From NCBI RefSeq assembly GCF_052161655.1, contig NZ_CP197418.1:620001-684000 (forward strand): a stretch of DNA of 64,000 nucleotides. Direction: 5' to 3'. The translations under genes were made by a program, and so were the position numbers. This DNA comes from Novipirellula sp052161655 (GTDB lineage: Bacteria > Planctomycetota > Planctomycetia > Pirellulales > Pirellulaceae). The notes beneath the pieces were generated by a model, which was not told the origin of the DNA, did no database searches, and saw only the letters and a list, made by a program, of their open reading frames with translations. Shown piece by piece: positions 53,011 through 61,606 of the stretch (its first letter is position 1; each line of letters begins with the position of its first letter).

Positions 53011-54225
53011 TCAGATGCAAACGCAATTCTCATCCGCTCGAGCTACCGATTTGGCTTCGGGTTCGCCGTACACCACCACTCGATTGCGACCTTGGTGCTT
53101 AGCGACGTAGAGCGCACAATCAGCCTGGTTGATCAATGCCAGGGCGTCATCGGCACCAAATTGAAGGTGAGATACTCCGATGCTCGCACTGATTCTTAGC
53201 TCGGGTTGATCTTCAAATTGTTGAGCAGCGACACCTTGGCGAGCTATCTCGCCAGCCTTGGTTGCTTCATCGAGGCTGACCCCAGGCATCAGAATGCAAA
53301 ACTCTTCGCCGCCGTAGCGACAGACCACTGCAGGGGCGCGAAACGAATCTCGCAATATCTGGGCTACGGCTTTTAATACTTCGTCCCCAACTTGGTGCCC
53401 ATAAGTATCGTTAACTTGTTTGAAATGATCATTGTCGACCATGAGGCAAGCAAGCATCGGTTGGGCGCGATTGAGCGTCGTCCAAATTGAGTCGAACCTT
53501 TCAAAAAGGGCTCGGCGATTCACGCATCCGGTCAACGCATCTTGAGTCGCGAGTACTTGGAGTTCGCGGTTCTTGTTTGACATTTCTTCGCGACTGTTTC
53601 TTAGCATTTGCAGCAGTCGTTCGACTTCGGCGCGATGCTCTTCGACAGCGGTCACATCACGAAACGTCGCTAAAACGCCTCCCTCGTCCGAGGTGTTGTC
53701 GTCCACGGGGGAGGCGTTAATCGCCAGAAAACGAAACGAACCATCGGGATGCTGGTATCGCATCAGTTGATCAACGTGCCGCTTATTTTCGCTCATCGCC
53801 CGAGCCCAAGGAAAGTCCTCGGAAGTCGACGAACGACTGCACACCCATCCCAGTGAATTAAGTCGCTGCCCGACCAACTCTTCGGCGGTTAGACCGATCG
53901 TGTCACAGAACGAGCGGTTGGCCAGAACAATCCGGTTAGCGTCATCCATGATTACCAAGCCTTCGGCCAACGCATCCAACGATTTGCGAACTCGGTCCGT
54001 CACCACCTGAGTGACTTCGAAGGATCCGAACAGCCGAACGACCAGCAGAGTGTAGGCAGCAATACCACCGACGATAAAGAAGGCGACCAAACGCATGAAC
54101 GCGCGTCCGTTGTCATGCAGCGACTCTGGAATCAAACCCAGAAACTTGCTGCCAAGTATCAGGCTGATTCCGACGCAAACGATCGCAATCGCGACTTTCA
54201 GCGAAGCAAAATAGATCCTCAACAC
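53011..54225 (-). CDS. Membrane PAS-GGDEF diguanylate cyclase
   Basis: 404 aa from GTG 54225. Two N-terminal membrane helices (about 10-32 and 46-68), a PAS domain (about 82-205; VIMDDANRIVLANRSF, then a PAC-like RFLAINASPV), a short coiled coil, and a GGDEF domain (about 230-390) with the active GGEEF (RYGGEEFCILMPG) and ATQDALTGCVNRRALFE. It should make cyclic di-GMP from two GTP. The RxxD inhibitory site upstream of GGEEF is not conserved (RAPA), suggesting weak product inhibition. It is convergent with the sigma-fusion gene, with 12 bp between stops. Confidence 0.93.
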   Translation of the reverse strand: MLRIYFASLKVAIAIVCVGISLILGSKFLGLIPESLHDNGRAFMRLVAFFIVGGIAAYTLLVVRLFGSFEVTQVVTDRVRKSLDALAEGLVIMDDANRIVLANRSFCDTIGLTAEELVGQRLNSLGWVCSRSSTSEDFPWARAMSENKRHVDQLMRYQHPDGSFRFLAINASPVDDNTSDEGGVLATFRDVTAVEEHRAEVERLLQMLRNSREEMSNKNRELQVLATQDALTGCVNRRALFERFDSIWTTLNRAQPMLACLMVDNDHFKQVNDTYGHQVGDEVLKAVAQILRDSFRAPAVVCRYGGEEFCILMPGVSLDEATKAGEIARQGVAAQQFEDQPELRISASIGVSHLQFGADDALALINQADCALYVAKHQGRNRVVVYGEPEAKSVARADENCVCI

Positions 54226-54734
54226 GCTCTTATTCCTTAGGTAGTAGGCCCCCCTGGTTTCCGTACGTCCACGCTCTCAATCATTCACCAACGAATTCCA
54301 CGAGTGAATTTCATCAACGATTGTGCTAGCGCAATGCCCCGCGCGTTATCGGTCTGCCGTATATGCCCAAATGCTGCTCTGCTTCAAAGCAATGCAGCGT
54401 CGAGATACCGTAGTCCGACCTCACTCAAATCTGGACTACGCTCTAGAGGGGGTGCTCTTGGAATCGCATAAAAGAGTGCAAGCAATCGTTGCTGCGGTCA
54501 AAGGATTTGGATTGTGACGGTTATGCGGATCCGGAGGATGCGAGGGCGGGTTGCAAGGCACTCGGAGGTAGTGAGTCAGCAATATCTTTCGATTCCCCAC
54601 AAACGAGTCGGTTAATGCCCCCATGTTTTCCGCCATTTCGCTTTTTGCGACCTACATTTCAACGCGAGTTCTTGCTTGAGTTGCATTCACTTTCCTTCCA
54701 TTTCACCAACCTTCGGCCCCGACAAGGCACCACA
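54226..54734. other. Divergent spacer before the pilus operon
   Basis: 509 bases between the diguanylate cyclase start (minus) and the receiver gene (plus). Short frames here (for example 54323-54517) lack ribosome sites and family signals. No repeat or clear promoter is seen. Confidence 0.5.
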
Positions 54735-55139
54735 ATGTTCGATTCCTCCGGTGTACGGATCTTGCTGGTTCAGTCCGAGCCAGTGCTTTCGGAACTGATG
54801 TCGTTTCGGCTGCAGTTGCTTGGATACCAAATCGAGTTGGTAGGCACCGGTGGCGAGGCGATTGATCGGATTCGGGCTAAATTCCCTCATTTGGTAATCG
54901 TTGATACCGCGCTGCGTGATGGCGATGGGCTGGAGTGGCTGTCGCGATTACGAGGCGAATTTAAAGCCGATCAGTTTTCGGTTTTGGTCGTGTCGTTGGA
55001 CCCAAGTTTGGAAACCGTCGAGCGCGCCTTTTACGCGGGAGCTCAAGATTACTTGATCACCCCGTTTGATCCCGTTGTACTCGAAGAAAAAATCGTTGCC
55101 CTCGTTTCTCATGCTGCCGACGGTGTCGGTAGCCGGTAA
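54735..55139 (+). CDS. Degenerate CheY-like receiver protein
   Basis: 134 aa from ATG 54735 (a longer in-frame extension to 54489 has no family match). Receiver fold: VRILLVQSEPVLSELMSFRL, phosphoacceptor position retained in HLVIVDTALRDGDG, then AGAQDYLITPFDP. The acidic pair normally before the first helix (DD) is replaced by QS, and the conserved Lys (KPF) is Thr, so normal phosphorylation is doubtful and it may be a pseudo-receiver acting by protein contact. It lies 42 bp before the secretion ATPase, apparently in one operon. Confidence 0.85.
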   Translation: MFDSSGVRILLVQSEPVLSELMSFRLQLLGYQIELVGTGGEAIDRIRAKFPHLVIVDTALRDGDGLEWLSRLRGEFKADQFSVLVVSLDPSLETVERAFYAGAQDYLITPFDPVVLEEKIVALVSHAADGVGSR

Positions 55140-55181
55140 AGCACAAAACGCAAGAAATCAAACACAGTCCGAGAAAATAAA

Positions 55182-56933
55182 ATGCGACGACTAGGCGATG
55201 TCTTAATCGAACAAAACGTGATGAGTGCCGAGTCGCTTGATGCAGCCTTTGCATCGAAGCCGCGAGGCGTGTTGCTAGGAGATTGGTTGGTCAGCCAAAA
55301 GTTGCTGTCAACCGTCCAGCTCGGTCGTGCGCTGGCCGAACAGTTTGCCGTGCCGTACATCGACATTGATGCCACGGCAGTGGACGCGCAGATTGCTCGT
55401 TTGTTACCCGAAGACTTTGCCAGGACACGTCAAACCGGAGCAATCAAAGTCGAGAACCGGCAATTGATTCTGGCCATGGTTGCCCCGGACGACATCGAAA
55501 CGATCGCGGAAGCCGAACTCATGACGGGCTACCAAATCAAACCAGCAGTAGCTCTGGCCGAAGATATCGATGATCTGATCAGCCGTGTCTACGATGACCG
55601 CAGCGTGGCTCGTCAAACGATCGTCGACATGAAACTCGGCGAACTTCGGGAATTGCAGGCCTCCGGAGAGGACGTCAACCAATCGGTGGTTACCGTCGAT
55701 CAAGAGGATGCACCTGTTGTTCGCTTGGTTCAAGCAATTTTGTCGGGCGCGGCAACGGCCGGGGCCAGCGATGTTCATCTGGAACCGTTCAAGCCGGAAA
55801 TGCGAGTTCGCTACCGTGTCGATGGCGAACTGCAACAAGTCATGACGATTCCCAATCATATCGAAGAATCGGTGATCAGCCGCATCAAAGTCATGGCCGA
55901 CATGGATACGACTGAAAATCGCCGCCCTCAAGACGGCCATCTGAATGTCTACGAAAACGGCAAACGGGTCGGATTTCGTGTTAGCGGCATTCCGACGGTC
56001 GATGGACAAAAATTGGTACTGCGGCTTCTCGATGAAGGCGGCAAATCGTTCTCGCTTGACGGATTGGGCATGATGCCTCGCAACCTCGAGTCGCTTCGCG
56101 AAATGATCGATAAGCCGCACGGAATGTTTGTGGTCACAGGGCCAACCGGAAGCGGAAAAAGTACGACTCTGTACGCCGTGCTTCAACACCTAAACGGCGA
56201 CGATCGCAACATCGTCACGGTCGAAGATCCGGTCGAGTATCGATTGCCGGGAATCAATCAAGTGCAAAGCGATAGCGAGTTCGGAATGGGATTCGCCAAC
56301 GCGCTGAAATACATCATGCGTCAGGACCCCGACGTCATTATGGTCGGTGAAATTCGCGACAGTGAAACTGCGACCACGGCGGTTCAAGCCGCTCTGACCG
56401 GCCACTTAATGATCAGCACCCTGCATACCAACGATGCCGTCGGCGCGGTTCAACGATTGAGCGACCTTGGGGTCGACAACTTTAAAATTGCTGGCTCGTT
56501 GCTTGGCAGTGTGGCCCAGCGACTGCTACGCCGCGTTTGTGAAAACTGCAAGATGCCAGTCACTCCGAATCGCAATTTGCTTGATGCCCTGGATCCCGAT
56601 GAAACGATCTCGCGGTCGGCCGACTTCTTCCGCGGCGAAGGTTGCAAGAAGTGTTTGGGCACCGGTTTTTCAGGTCGCTTGCCGATTTTTGAAATCATGC
56701 CGATCACTCCCGAGATCACGATGGCGATCGAAGCCGGTGTGCCTCATTCGAAGCTGTATGAGCTGTCGATTGCTGCCGGAATGGTGGGGCTCGCCAATGC
56801 GGGACTTGAACAAGCCGTCGCCGGACGCACGTCACTCGAAGAGGTCTACTTCAAAACGAGTGGTGACCGCCGCCGAACGGAATCCAAACCGGTGGTTGGC
56901 GGATCGCGAACAGTCGACGCGGTCTGTGTTTAA
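55182..56933 (+). CDS. Type II secretion/type IV pilus assembly ATPase (GspE/PilB)
   Basis: 583 aa. MshEN-type N-domain (about 1-145; RRLGDVLIEQNVMS, LLGDWLVSQKLLS), then the motor: GASDVHLEPFKPEMRVRYRV, Walker A GPTGSGKSTTLYAVL (about 321), Asp box, Walker B DPDVIMVGEIRDSETATTAV, His box LMISTLHTNDA. A C-terminal tetracysteine zinc motif (CENCKM ... CKKCLGTG) is present. It powers extension of a pseudopilus or pilus from the cytosolic face. GspF and a pseudopilin follow. MshEN domains of some relatives bind c-di-GMP, and a diguanylate cyclase lies nearby, but this link is only suggestive. Confidence 0.94.
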   Translation: MRRLGDVLIEQNVMSAESLDAAFASKPRGVLLGDWLVSQKLLSTVQLGRALAEQFAVPYIDIDATAVDAQIARLLPEDFARTRQTGAIKVENRQLILAMVAPDDIETIAEAELMTGYQIKPAVALAEDIDDLISRVYDDRSVARQTIVDMKLGELRELQASGEDVNQSVVTVDQEDAPVVRLVQAILSGAATAGASDVHLEPFKPEMRVRYRVDGELQQVMTIPNHIEESVISRIKVMADMDTTENRRPQDGHLNVYENGKRVGFRVSGIPTVDGQKLVLRLLDEGGKSFSLDGLGMMPRNLESLREMIDKPHGMFVVTGPTGSGKSTTLYAVLQHLNGDDRNIVTVEDPVEYRLPGINQVQSDSEFGMGFANALKYIMRQDPDVIMVGEIRDSETATTAVQAALTGHLMISTLHTNDAVGAVQRLSDLGVDNFKIAGSLLGSVAQRLLRRVCENCKMPVTPNRNLLDALDPDETISRSADFFRGEGCKKCLGTGFSGRLPIFEIMPITPEITMAIEAGVPHSKLYELSIAAGMVGLANAGLEQAVAGRTSLEEVYFKTSGDRRRTESKPVVGGSRTVDAVCV

Positions 56934-57003
56934 TCCTAATAAGTCAGCGTGAGCCTTCACGTCCAACCGTTTTAAAAAAACAATTGCCCGAGATAACTGA
57001 ATT

Positions 57004-58173
57004 ATGGCAACCTCTCATGCCCAGCTGAATCATCGCTCAAATTCCGTCGCCTCTGCGGGCGGTGGGGTGATCGGATTCTTTCGCAAGTTGCACTCGATTG
57101 AAGTTGGCGGAAAGAAGAAGGGAGGGGATTCAACACGAATTCCTCCCGTTCCGCTCGCCGATCTGTTGGGTTTGCTTTTGATGTTGCTTGAAAACGGATT
57201 GTCGCTCCCGAAAGCCCTTGCCGCGCTGGCAGCGGACCGATCGTCGGCTCGTTACCGTAGCGTACTCGTGCGTCTAAGAATGACGATCGAAGCGGGCGGA
57301 CTTCTCAGTGATGCGATGCAGCGTTACCCGCGTACCTTCACTCCGATGCAAGTCCAGCAAATCCGCATCGGTGAAAAAAGTGGTTCGCTCGAAAAAGCCA
57401 TGCGACGTGTCTGCGAACAACTCGAGCGAAGCGTTGCTCTAAAGAAACGGATTATCAAAAAGGTGAGCTACCCGGTGCTGATCACCGTTGCGGGTGCCGG
57501 TTTGATGATTTTTATGTGCGTCGTCGTGGTTCCCGAATTTGAAACCGTTTACTCAAGCAGTGGTGTCGATTTGCCGGTGGTCACGCAAGTGGTTACGGGA
57601 ATGAGCCGGCAAGTGATCCATAACGGCTGGCTTGTCGTTCCGTTTTGTATCACGCTGGTCGCCTTGATTTCGCTGATCCGTTCGCGTCCCAAACTATCAC
57701 GGATGGCCGACGCGTTTCTACTGAAATTACCGCTCGTCGGTCCATGGCTTCGCGATGTTGCGGTGCTGCAGTTTGTCGAAGGCATGTCGTCGATGGTCGA
57801 GTGTGGCTACACGCCTGCCGATGCGGTCGGGGTGGCCGTGGAGTGTGTTCGCAATCGCGAGGTGCGAGCCTCGGTCGATCAGGTCCGGCGCAGCGTGCTG
57901 CGAGGCGAACGGTTGAGCAAACAACTTGGCAACCATGACCATTTCTTCTCGGCCACACTTTGTCAGTTAGTCGCCGTGGGCGAACAATCGGGCGATTTCC
58001 CCAAAGCACTCCGTGGGGCTTGCGAGCATCTACGTGAACGACTCGAGACACGGATCGACGCTTCGGTCGGACTGCTTGAACCGACACTCACCATCCTGTT
58101 GGCGGTCGCGATTGGTGGCATTGTGCTTTCGATCTACACCCCGATGTTCCACATGTTTGAGGTACTCGAATAA
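57004..58173 (+). CDS. GspF/PilC inner-membrane platform protein
   Basis: 389 aa. Two GspF repeats (about 45-175 and 250-375) with the family motifs LLLMLLENGLSLPKALAAL and EGMSSMVECGYTPADAVGVA, and three membrane helices (about 157-178, 205-222, 355-378). The platform couples the GspE/PilB motor to pilin assembly. The stop shares one base with the start of the pseudopilin gene (TAATG), so the two are coupled. Confidence 0.93.
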   Translation: MATSHAQLNHRSNSVASAGGGVIGFFRKLHSIEVGGKKKGGDSTRIPPVPLADLLGLLLMLLENGLSLPKALAALAADRSSARYRSVLVRLRMTIEAGGLLSDAMQRYPRTFTPMQVQQIRIGEKSGSLEKAMRRVCEQLERSVALKKRIIKKVSYPVLITVAGAGLMIFMCVVVVPEFETVYSSSGVDLPVVTQVVTGMSRQVIHNGWLVVPFCITLVALISLIRSRPKLSRMADAFLLKLPLVGPWLRDVAVLQFVEGMSSMVECGYTPADAVGVAVECVRNREVRASVDQVRRSVLRGERLSKQLGNHDHFFSATLCQLVAVGEQSGDFPKALRGACEHLRERLETRIDASVGLLEPTLTILLAVAIGGIVLSIYTPMFHMFEVLE

Positions 58174-58517
58174 TGGCGTCCCCCCAAAAAGGCTTTACGT
58201 TGCCTCCCAAAGGTTTCACGTTGATCGAGGTGATGGCGGTTCTGATTATCTCTGCCACCGTGGCCATCATCGGGATTCGGCATCTGCAGAAACCTGGCGA
58301 GCAGGCTCACGATCGCAGCTGCCAACTCTCGCGAGAATTGCTGCAACATCACGTCGAAGCCTATATCGATGACACGGGTAGCGCTCCCTCATCGAGTATG
58401 CGAGAAATCGCCACTGACGTTTACGCCGGCCGCACGTTGCCGACATGTCCAGTGACCGGCCGAGCATTTCAGCTTGGCCGAAACGACCGGGTTAGCTGCT
58501 CGGATCATCCCGAGTAG
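58173..58517 (+). CDS. GspG-like pseudopilin
   Basis: 114 aa. Prepilin-type leader with cleavage before FTLIEVMAVLIISATVAIIG (the conserved Glu at +5 is present); a second GFTL occurs a few residues upstream (KGFTLPPKGFTLIEV), so the N-terminus carries a short duplication and the processing site needs care. The globular part is small (about 85 aa), with PTCPVTGRAFQLG near the end, resembling GspG-type minor or major pseudopilins. It is the last gene of the operon. Confidence 0.88.
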   Translation: MASPQKGFTLPPKGFTLIEVMAVLIISATVAIIGIRHLQKPGEQAHDRSCQLSRELLQHHVEAYIDDTGSAPSSSMREIATDVYAGRTLPTCPVTGRAFQLGRNDRVSCSDHPE

Positions 58518-58615
58518 GCACTTGAAAACCCGTTCCGTGGCTCTGGCGGGATTCAAAATCGCTTTCCGAGTTGATCCATTTCCCAAAATCGTGATTGGTA
58601 GTCATACTTGGCTGC

Positions 58616-61135
58616 ATGAACACGATGCCAAGTAAAGTTAGCTCCGAAATTGAACTTTTGTCGCCCGCAGGGGACTGGGACTGCGCTCGCGCGGCGGTCG
58701 AAAATGGAGCTAATGCGATCTATTTTGGGTTGGACTGTGGTTTTAACGCCCGCTTTCGTGCTCAGAACTTTGGGCTGGACGATCTGCCCGGATTGATGAG
58801 CTGGCTGCGAACCCGTGGCGTCCGTGGCTATGTGACCATGAATACGTTGGCGTTCCCTTCGGAACTGCCCGATCTGATCAACGTAGTCCAACGAGTTGCC
58901 GAAGCGGGCGTTGACGCTGTTTTGGTCCAAGATTTTGGGGTCGCCCGGATCGTGCGGTCCATTTGCCAGCAGCTGGAAATCCACGCGTCGACCCAGATGA
59001 GTTTGACCAGCGCCGAAACGATCGCGGTCGCTCGCGACTTGGGTCTGTCTCGCGTCGTGTTGGCGCGTGAGTTATCGGTTGCCGAAATTCGCAAGATCAC
59101 CTCGGCTACCGATATGCCGATCGAAGTCTTCATCCATGGAGCGTTGTGCGTCGCCTACTCCGGCCAATGTTTAACAAGCGAATCACTGGGCGGGCGAAGT
59201 GCGAATCGTGGACAATGCGCTCAAGCGTGTCGGCTGCCGTACGAACTGATCTGCGATGGCGAAGACCGCGATCTTGGGGAAGTCCGCTATTTGCTGAGCC
59301 CGCAAGACCTAGCCGGATACGCGGCGATTCCCGACATGATCGACGCGGGGGTCGCGTCACTGAAGATCGAAGGACGACTAAAAACGCCTGAGTACGTCGC
59401 CAACATCACGGGACATTATCGACGCGCTATTGATGATGCCATCCGCACCGGGGAAGTACACGTCGACGACACGGATCGTCAAGAGATGGAGCTGTCGTTC
59501 TCGCGAGGCTTCTCGCCAGGATGGCTCGAAGGTAATGACCACAAACGATTGGTCCCCGGCAAACAATCTTCTAAACGCGGCATCGAGATCGGCAAGGTGT
59601 TGGACTTTGACCAGAACCGCATCCGCGTCCGCTTGGCGTCGCCGATCGCACTCGGTGACGGTTTGGCGATCGCCGTTGCAGGGGAAGCGATGCAGGGCGG
59701 CCGCATTTATTCGATCGAGAGCTTGCAGTACGATCGTATGGAATCGGCCAAGGCCAGCAGCGAAGTGTGGATTGGATTTGGTCGCGGCGAGATCGATTGG
59801 CGTGATGTCGATATCGACGACATCGTGTTCAAAAACGACGACCCAAAATTGAACCGTCGCTTGCGAAAGAGTTTCGCTCGCGCCGATGCCGTCGTTCGTC
59901 AAGAGATTGATATCGAGGTACATGCGGCCGTGGGCGCGGTATTGAAGATGTCGGCTAAAACCGGCAGTGGTTTGACCGTGGAGGTTGTGGGACAGCAAGA
60001 GCTTGAAAAAGCCAATAAGCATCCGGCCGACGAAACCATGCTGCGAGAGAAAATCGCACGCCTGGGTGGCACTCCGTTTAACCTGAGGAACTTCACGGCA
60101 CACATCAGTGACGGACCGATGGTTCCCGTCGGGCTGATCAATCAGCTTCGCCGCGAATTAGTCGACGCGTTGATCGAGCGGCTTGAATCCCGTCCTGAGC
60201 GAACCGTCAACGTCGCCGGGGGACGAAGCATGCTAGCGCCGCTGAGTCGTGACGCAACCATCCAAAACAACGATTCGCCGCAACTCGCCGTACTGTGCCG
60301 CAACCTGGAACAAGTTGCCGTCGCCAGCCAATTCGCCGGCTGCACGATCTACGCTGATTTTCATGACGTCCGCGAGTACAAGGATGCGATTGCGACGGCA
60401 CATCAAAACAACGCGACGATCGGATTAGCGTGCGTACGCATGCAAAAACCGGGCGAAATGGGGTTTTTGCGAGTGCTGGGCCGCCATGAACCCGATTTTT
60501 ACTTGGCTCGAAATCTTGCGGCGGTTCGCTATTTGGTGGACACCGGCAAGCCTGTCGTTGCCGATTTTTCGCTGAACGTTGCCAACCACCGTTCGGCAGA
60601 ATGGCTACTCGGGCTGGGCGTGCAGCGTGTCACCAGTTCCTATGATTTGAATCGCGATCAGTTGATGGACTTGGTCAACTCGGTGATCCCCAGTGATCTG
60701 GAAATCGTCGTCCATCAACACATGCCGATGTTCCACATGGAGCATTGTGTGTTCTGCAGCGTGATGTCACCGGGAACCAACAAGACGAATTGTGGCCGTC
60801 CCTGCGACCGGCACGTTGTCAAGTTGCGTGACCGTGTCGGGGCCGAGCATCCGCTGCAAGCCGACGTTGCGTGTCGCAATACGCTCTACAATGCTACGGC
60901 CCAAAGTGGGTCTGAGATTGTGGCCGACCTGATCGGTCGTGGCGTCCAATGGTTTCGGATCGAATTGCTCGACGAAAGCGAAAAGGAAACGCGAGAAACG
61001 ATCCAGACGTATCAAGCGTTACTGAGCGGTGAGATCTCCGGCAGTGAAGTTTGGAAGCGACTGCAAGCAACCAATCGGCTAGGCGTGACACGAGGTACGC
61101 TCGAGTCGAAACGCAATCCGCTGGCGATTCTGTAG
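58616..61135 (+). CDS. U32 peptidase-family protein (RlhA/TrhP-like)
   Basis: 839 aa from ATG 58616. TIM-barrel U32 core: IELLSPAGDWDCARAAVENG, VDAVLVQDFGVARI, IHASTQMSLTS, then the cysteine signature CVAYSGQCLTS ... RGQCAQACRLPYE (about 180-215), and a further Cys set near residues 715-760 (CVFCSVMSPGTNKTNCGRPC). Family members once called collagenases are now known mostly as tRNA or rRNA hydroxylation enzymes using an Fe-S cluster. The C-terminal DUF3656-like part makes this one long, as is common in planctomycetes. The gene stands alone. Confidence 0.9.
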   Translation: MNTMPSKVSSEIELLSPAGDWDCARAAVENGANAIYFGLDCGFNARFRAQNFGLDDLPGLMSWLRTRGVRGYVTMNTLAFPSELPDLINVVQRVAEAGVDAVLVQDFGVARIVRSICQQLEIHASTQMSLTSAETIAVARDLGLSRVVLARELSVAEIRKITSATDMPIEVFIHGALCVAYSGQCLTSESLGGRSANRGQCAQACRLPYELICDGEDRDLGEVRYLLSPQDLAGYAAIPDMIDAGVASLKIEGRLKTPEYVANITGHYRRAIDDAIRTGEVHVDDTDRQEMELSFSRGFSPGWLEGNDHKRLVPGKQSSKRGIEIGKVLDFDQNRIRVRLASPIALGDGLAIAVAGEAMQGGRIYSIESLQYDRMESAKASSEVWIGFGRGEIDWRDVDIDDIVFKNDDPKLNRRLRKSFARADAVVRQEIDIEVHAAVGAVLKMSAKTGSGLTVEVVGQQELEKANKHPADETMLREKIARLGGTPFNLRNFTAHISDGPMVPVGLINQLRRELVDALIERLESRPERTVNVAGGRSMLAPLSRDATIQNNDSPQLAVLCRNLEQVAVASQFAGCTIYADFHDVREYKDAIATAHQNNATIGLACVRMQKPGEMGFLRVLGRHEPDFYLARNLAAVRYLVDTGKPVVADFSLNVANHRSAEWLLGLGVQRVTSSYDLNRDQLMDLVNSVIPSDLEIVVHQHMPMFHMEHCVFCSVMSPGTNKTNCGRPCDRHVVKLRDRVGAEHPLQADVACRNTLYNATAQSGSEIVADLIGRGVQWFRIELLDESEKETRETIQTYQALLSGEISGSEVWKRLQATNRLGVTRGTLESKRNPLAIL

Positions 61136-61606
61136 GCGAGTTTGGAGCATCACAAGCGGAAGCAAGCGTTAATCTCAAACTGTAGGGTTAAACAGGTCGG
61201 AACAGTTGGGTGAAATTTCGTTAGTCGTTTGCTCGATGGCCTGAGCTACTGGAAATCTGGTATTGTCAGGACGTATCAGCTCTCCATTTTACCGTTGTTT
61301 TTGTTCCAGTGTTTCGCAAAATCTTAGTCACGAAGTGACGTCACGTAGTAGCCCCGGACGTCAGTCCGGGGTTTAGGAAACCAAAGCGAACAAGTCGCAA
61401 CGCGACGACAGGAAACGCGTATGTACGCGCGAAGGCCCCCAGGAGTCGACATCTGTCGTCGCTTTGCGACTTGGGGTGTAGTTCGACGTCGACCCCGGAC
61501 TAGCGTCCGGGGCTATCAACTGCCGTCGCTATCGCGACTAAGAATCGAAACAAAAGTTGCGCAACCTTCATTTCCACGTCATACCGAATTTTTAGCAGAC
61601 CAGCGT
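61136..61606. repeat. Spacer with REP-like palindromes
   Basis: Two inverted palindromes face each other: AGCCCCGGACGTCAGTCCGG (61351-61370) and CCCCGGACTAGCGTCCGGGG (61494-61513). Between and after them are smaller palindromes around GTCGCAACGCGAC, GTCGTCGCTTTGCGACTTGG and GTCGCTATCGCGAC. The set belongs to the same repeat family as 4543-4590. No gene is seen. Confidence 0.7.

Noticed and set aside
54323..54734. Short plus-strand frames and a long N-terminal extension of the receiver gene
   Set aside because: No ribosome sites and no family similarity; the receiver fold begins right after ATG 54735.
61340..61545. Possible CRISPR array
   Set aside because: The repeats are inverted palindromes of differing sequence with irregular spacing, and there are no cas genes.
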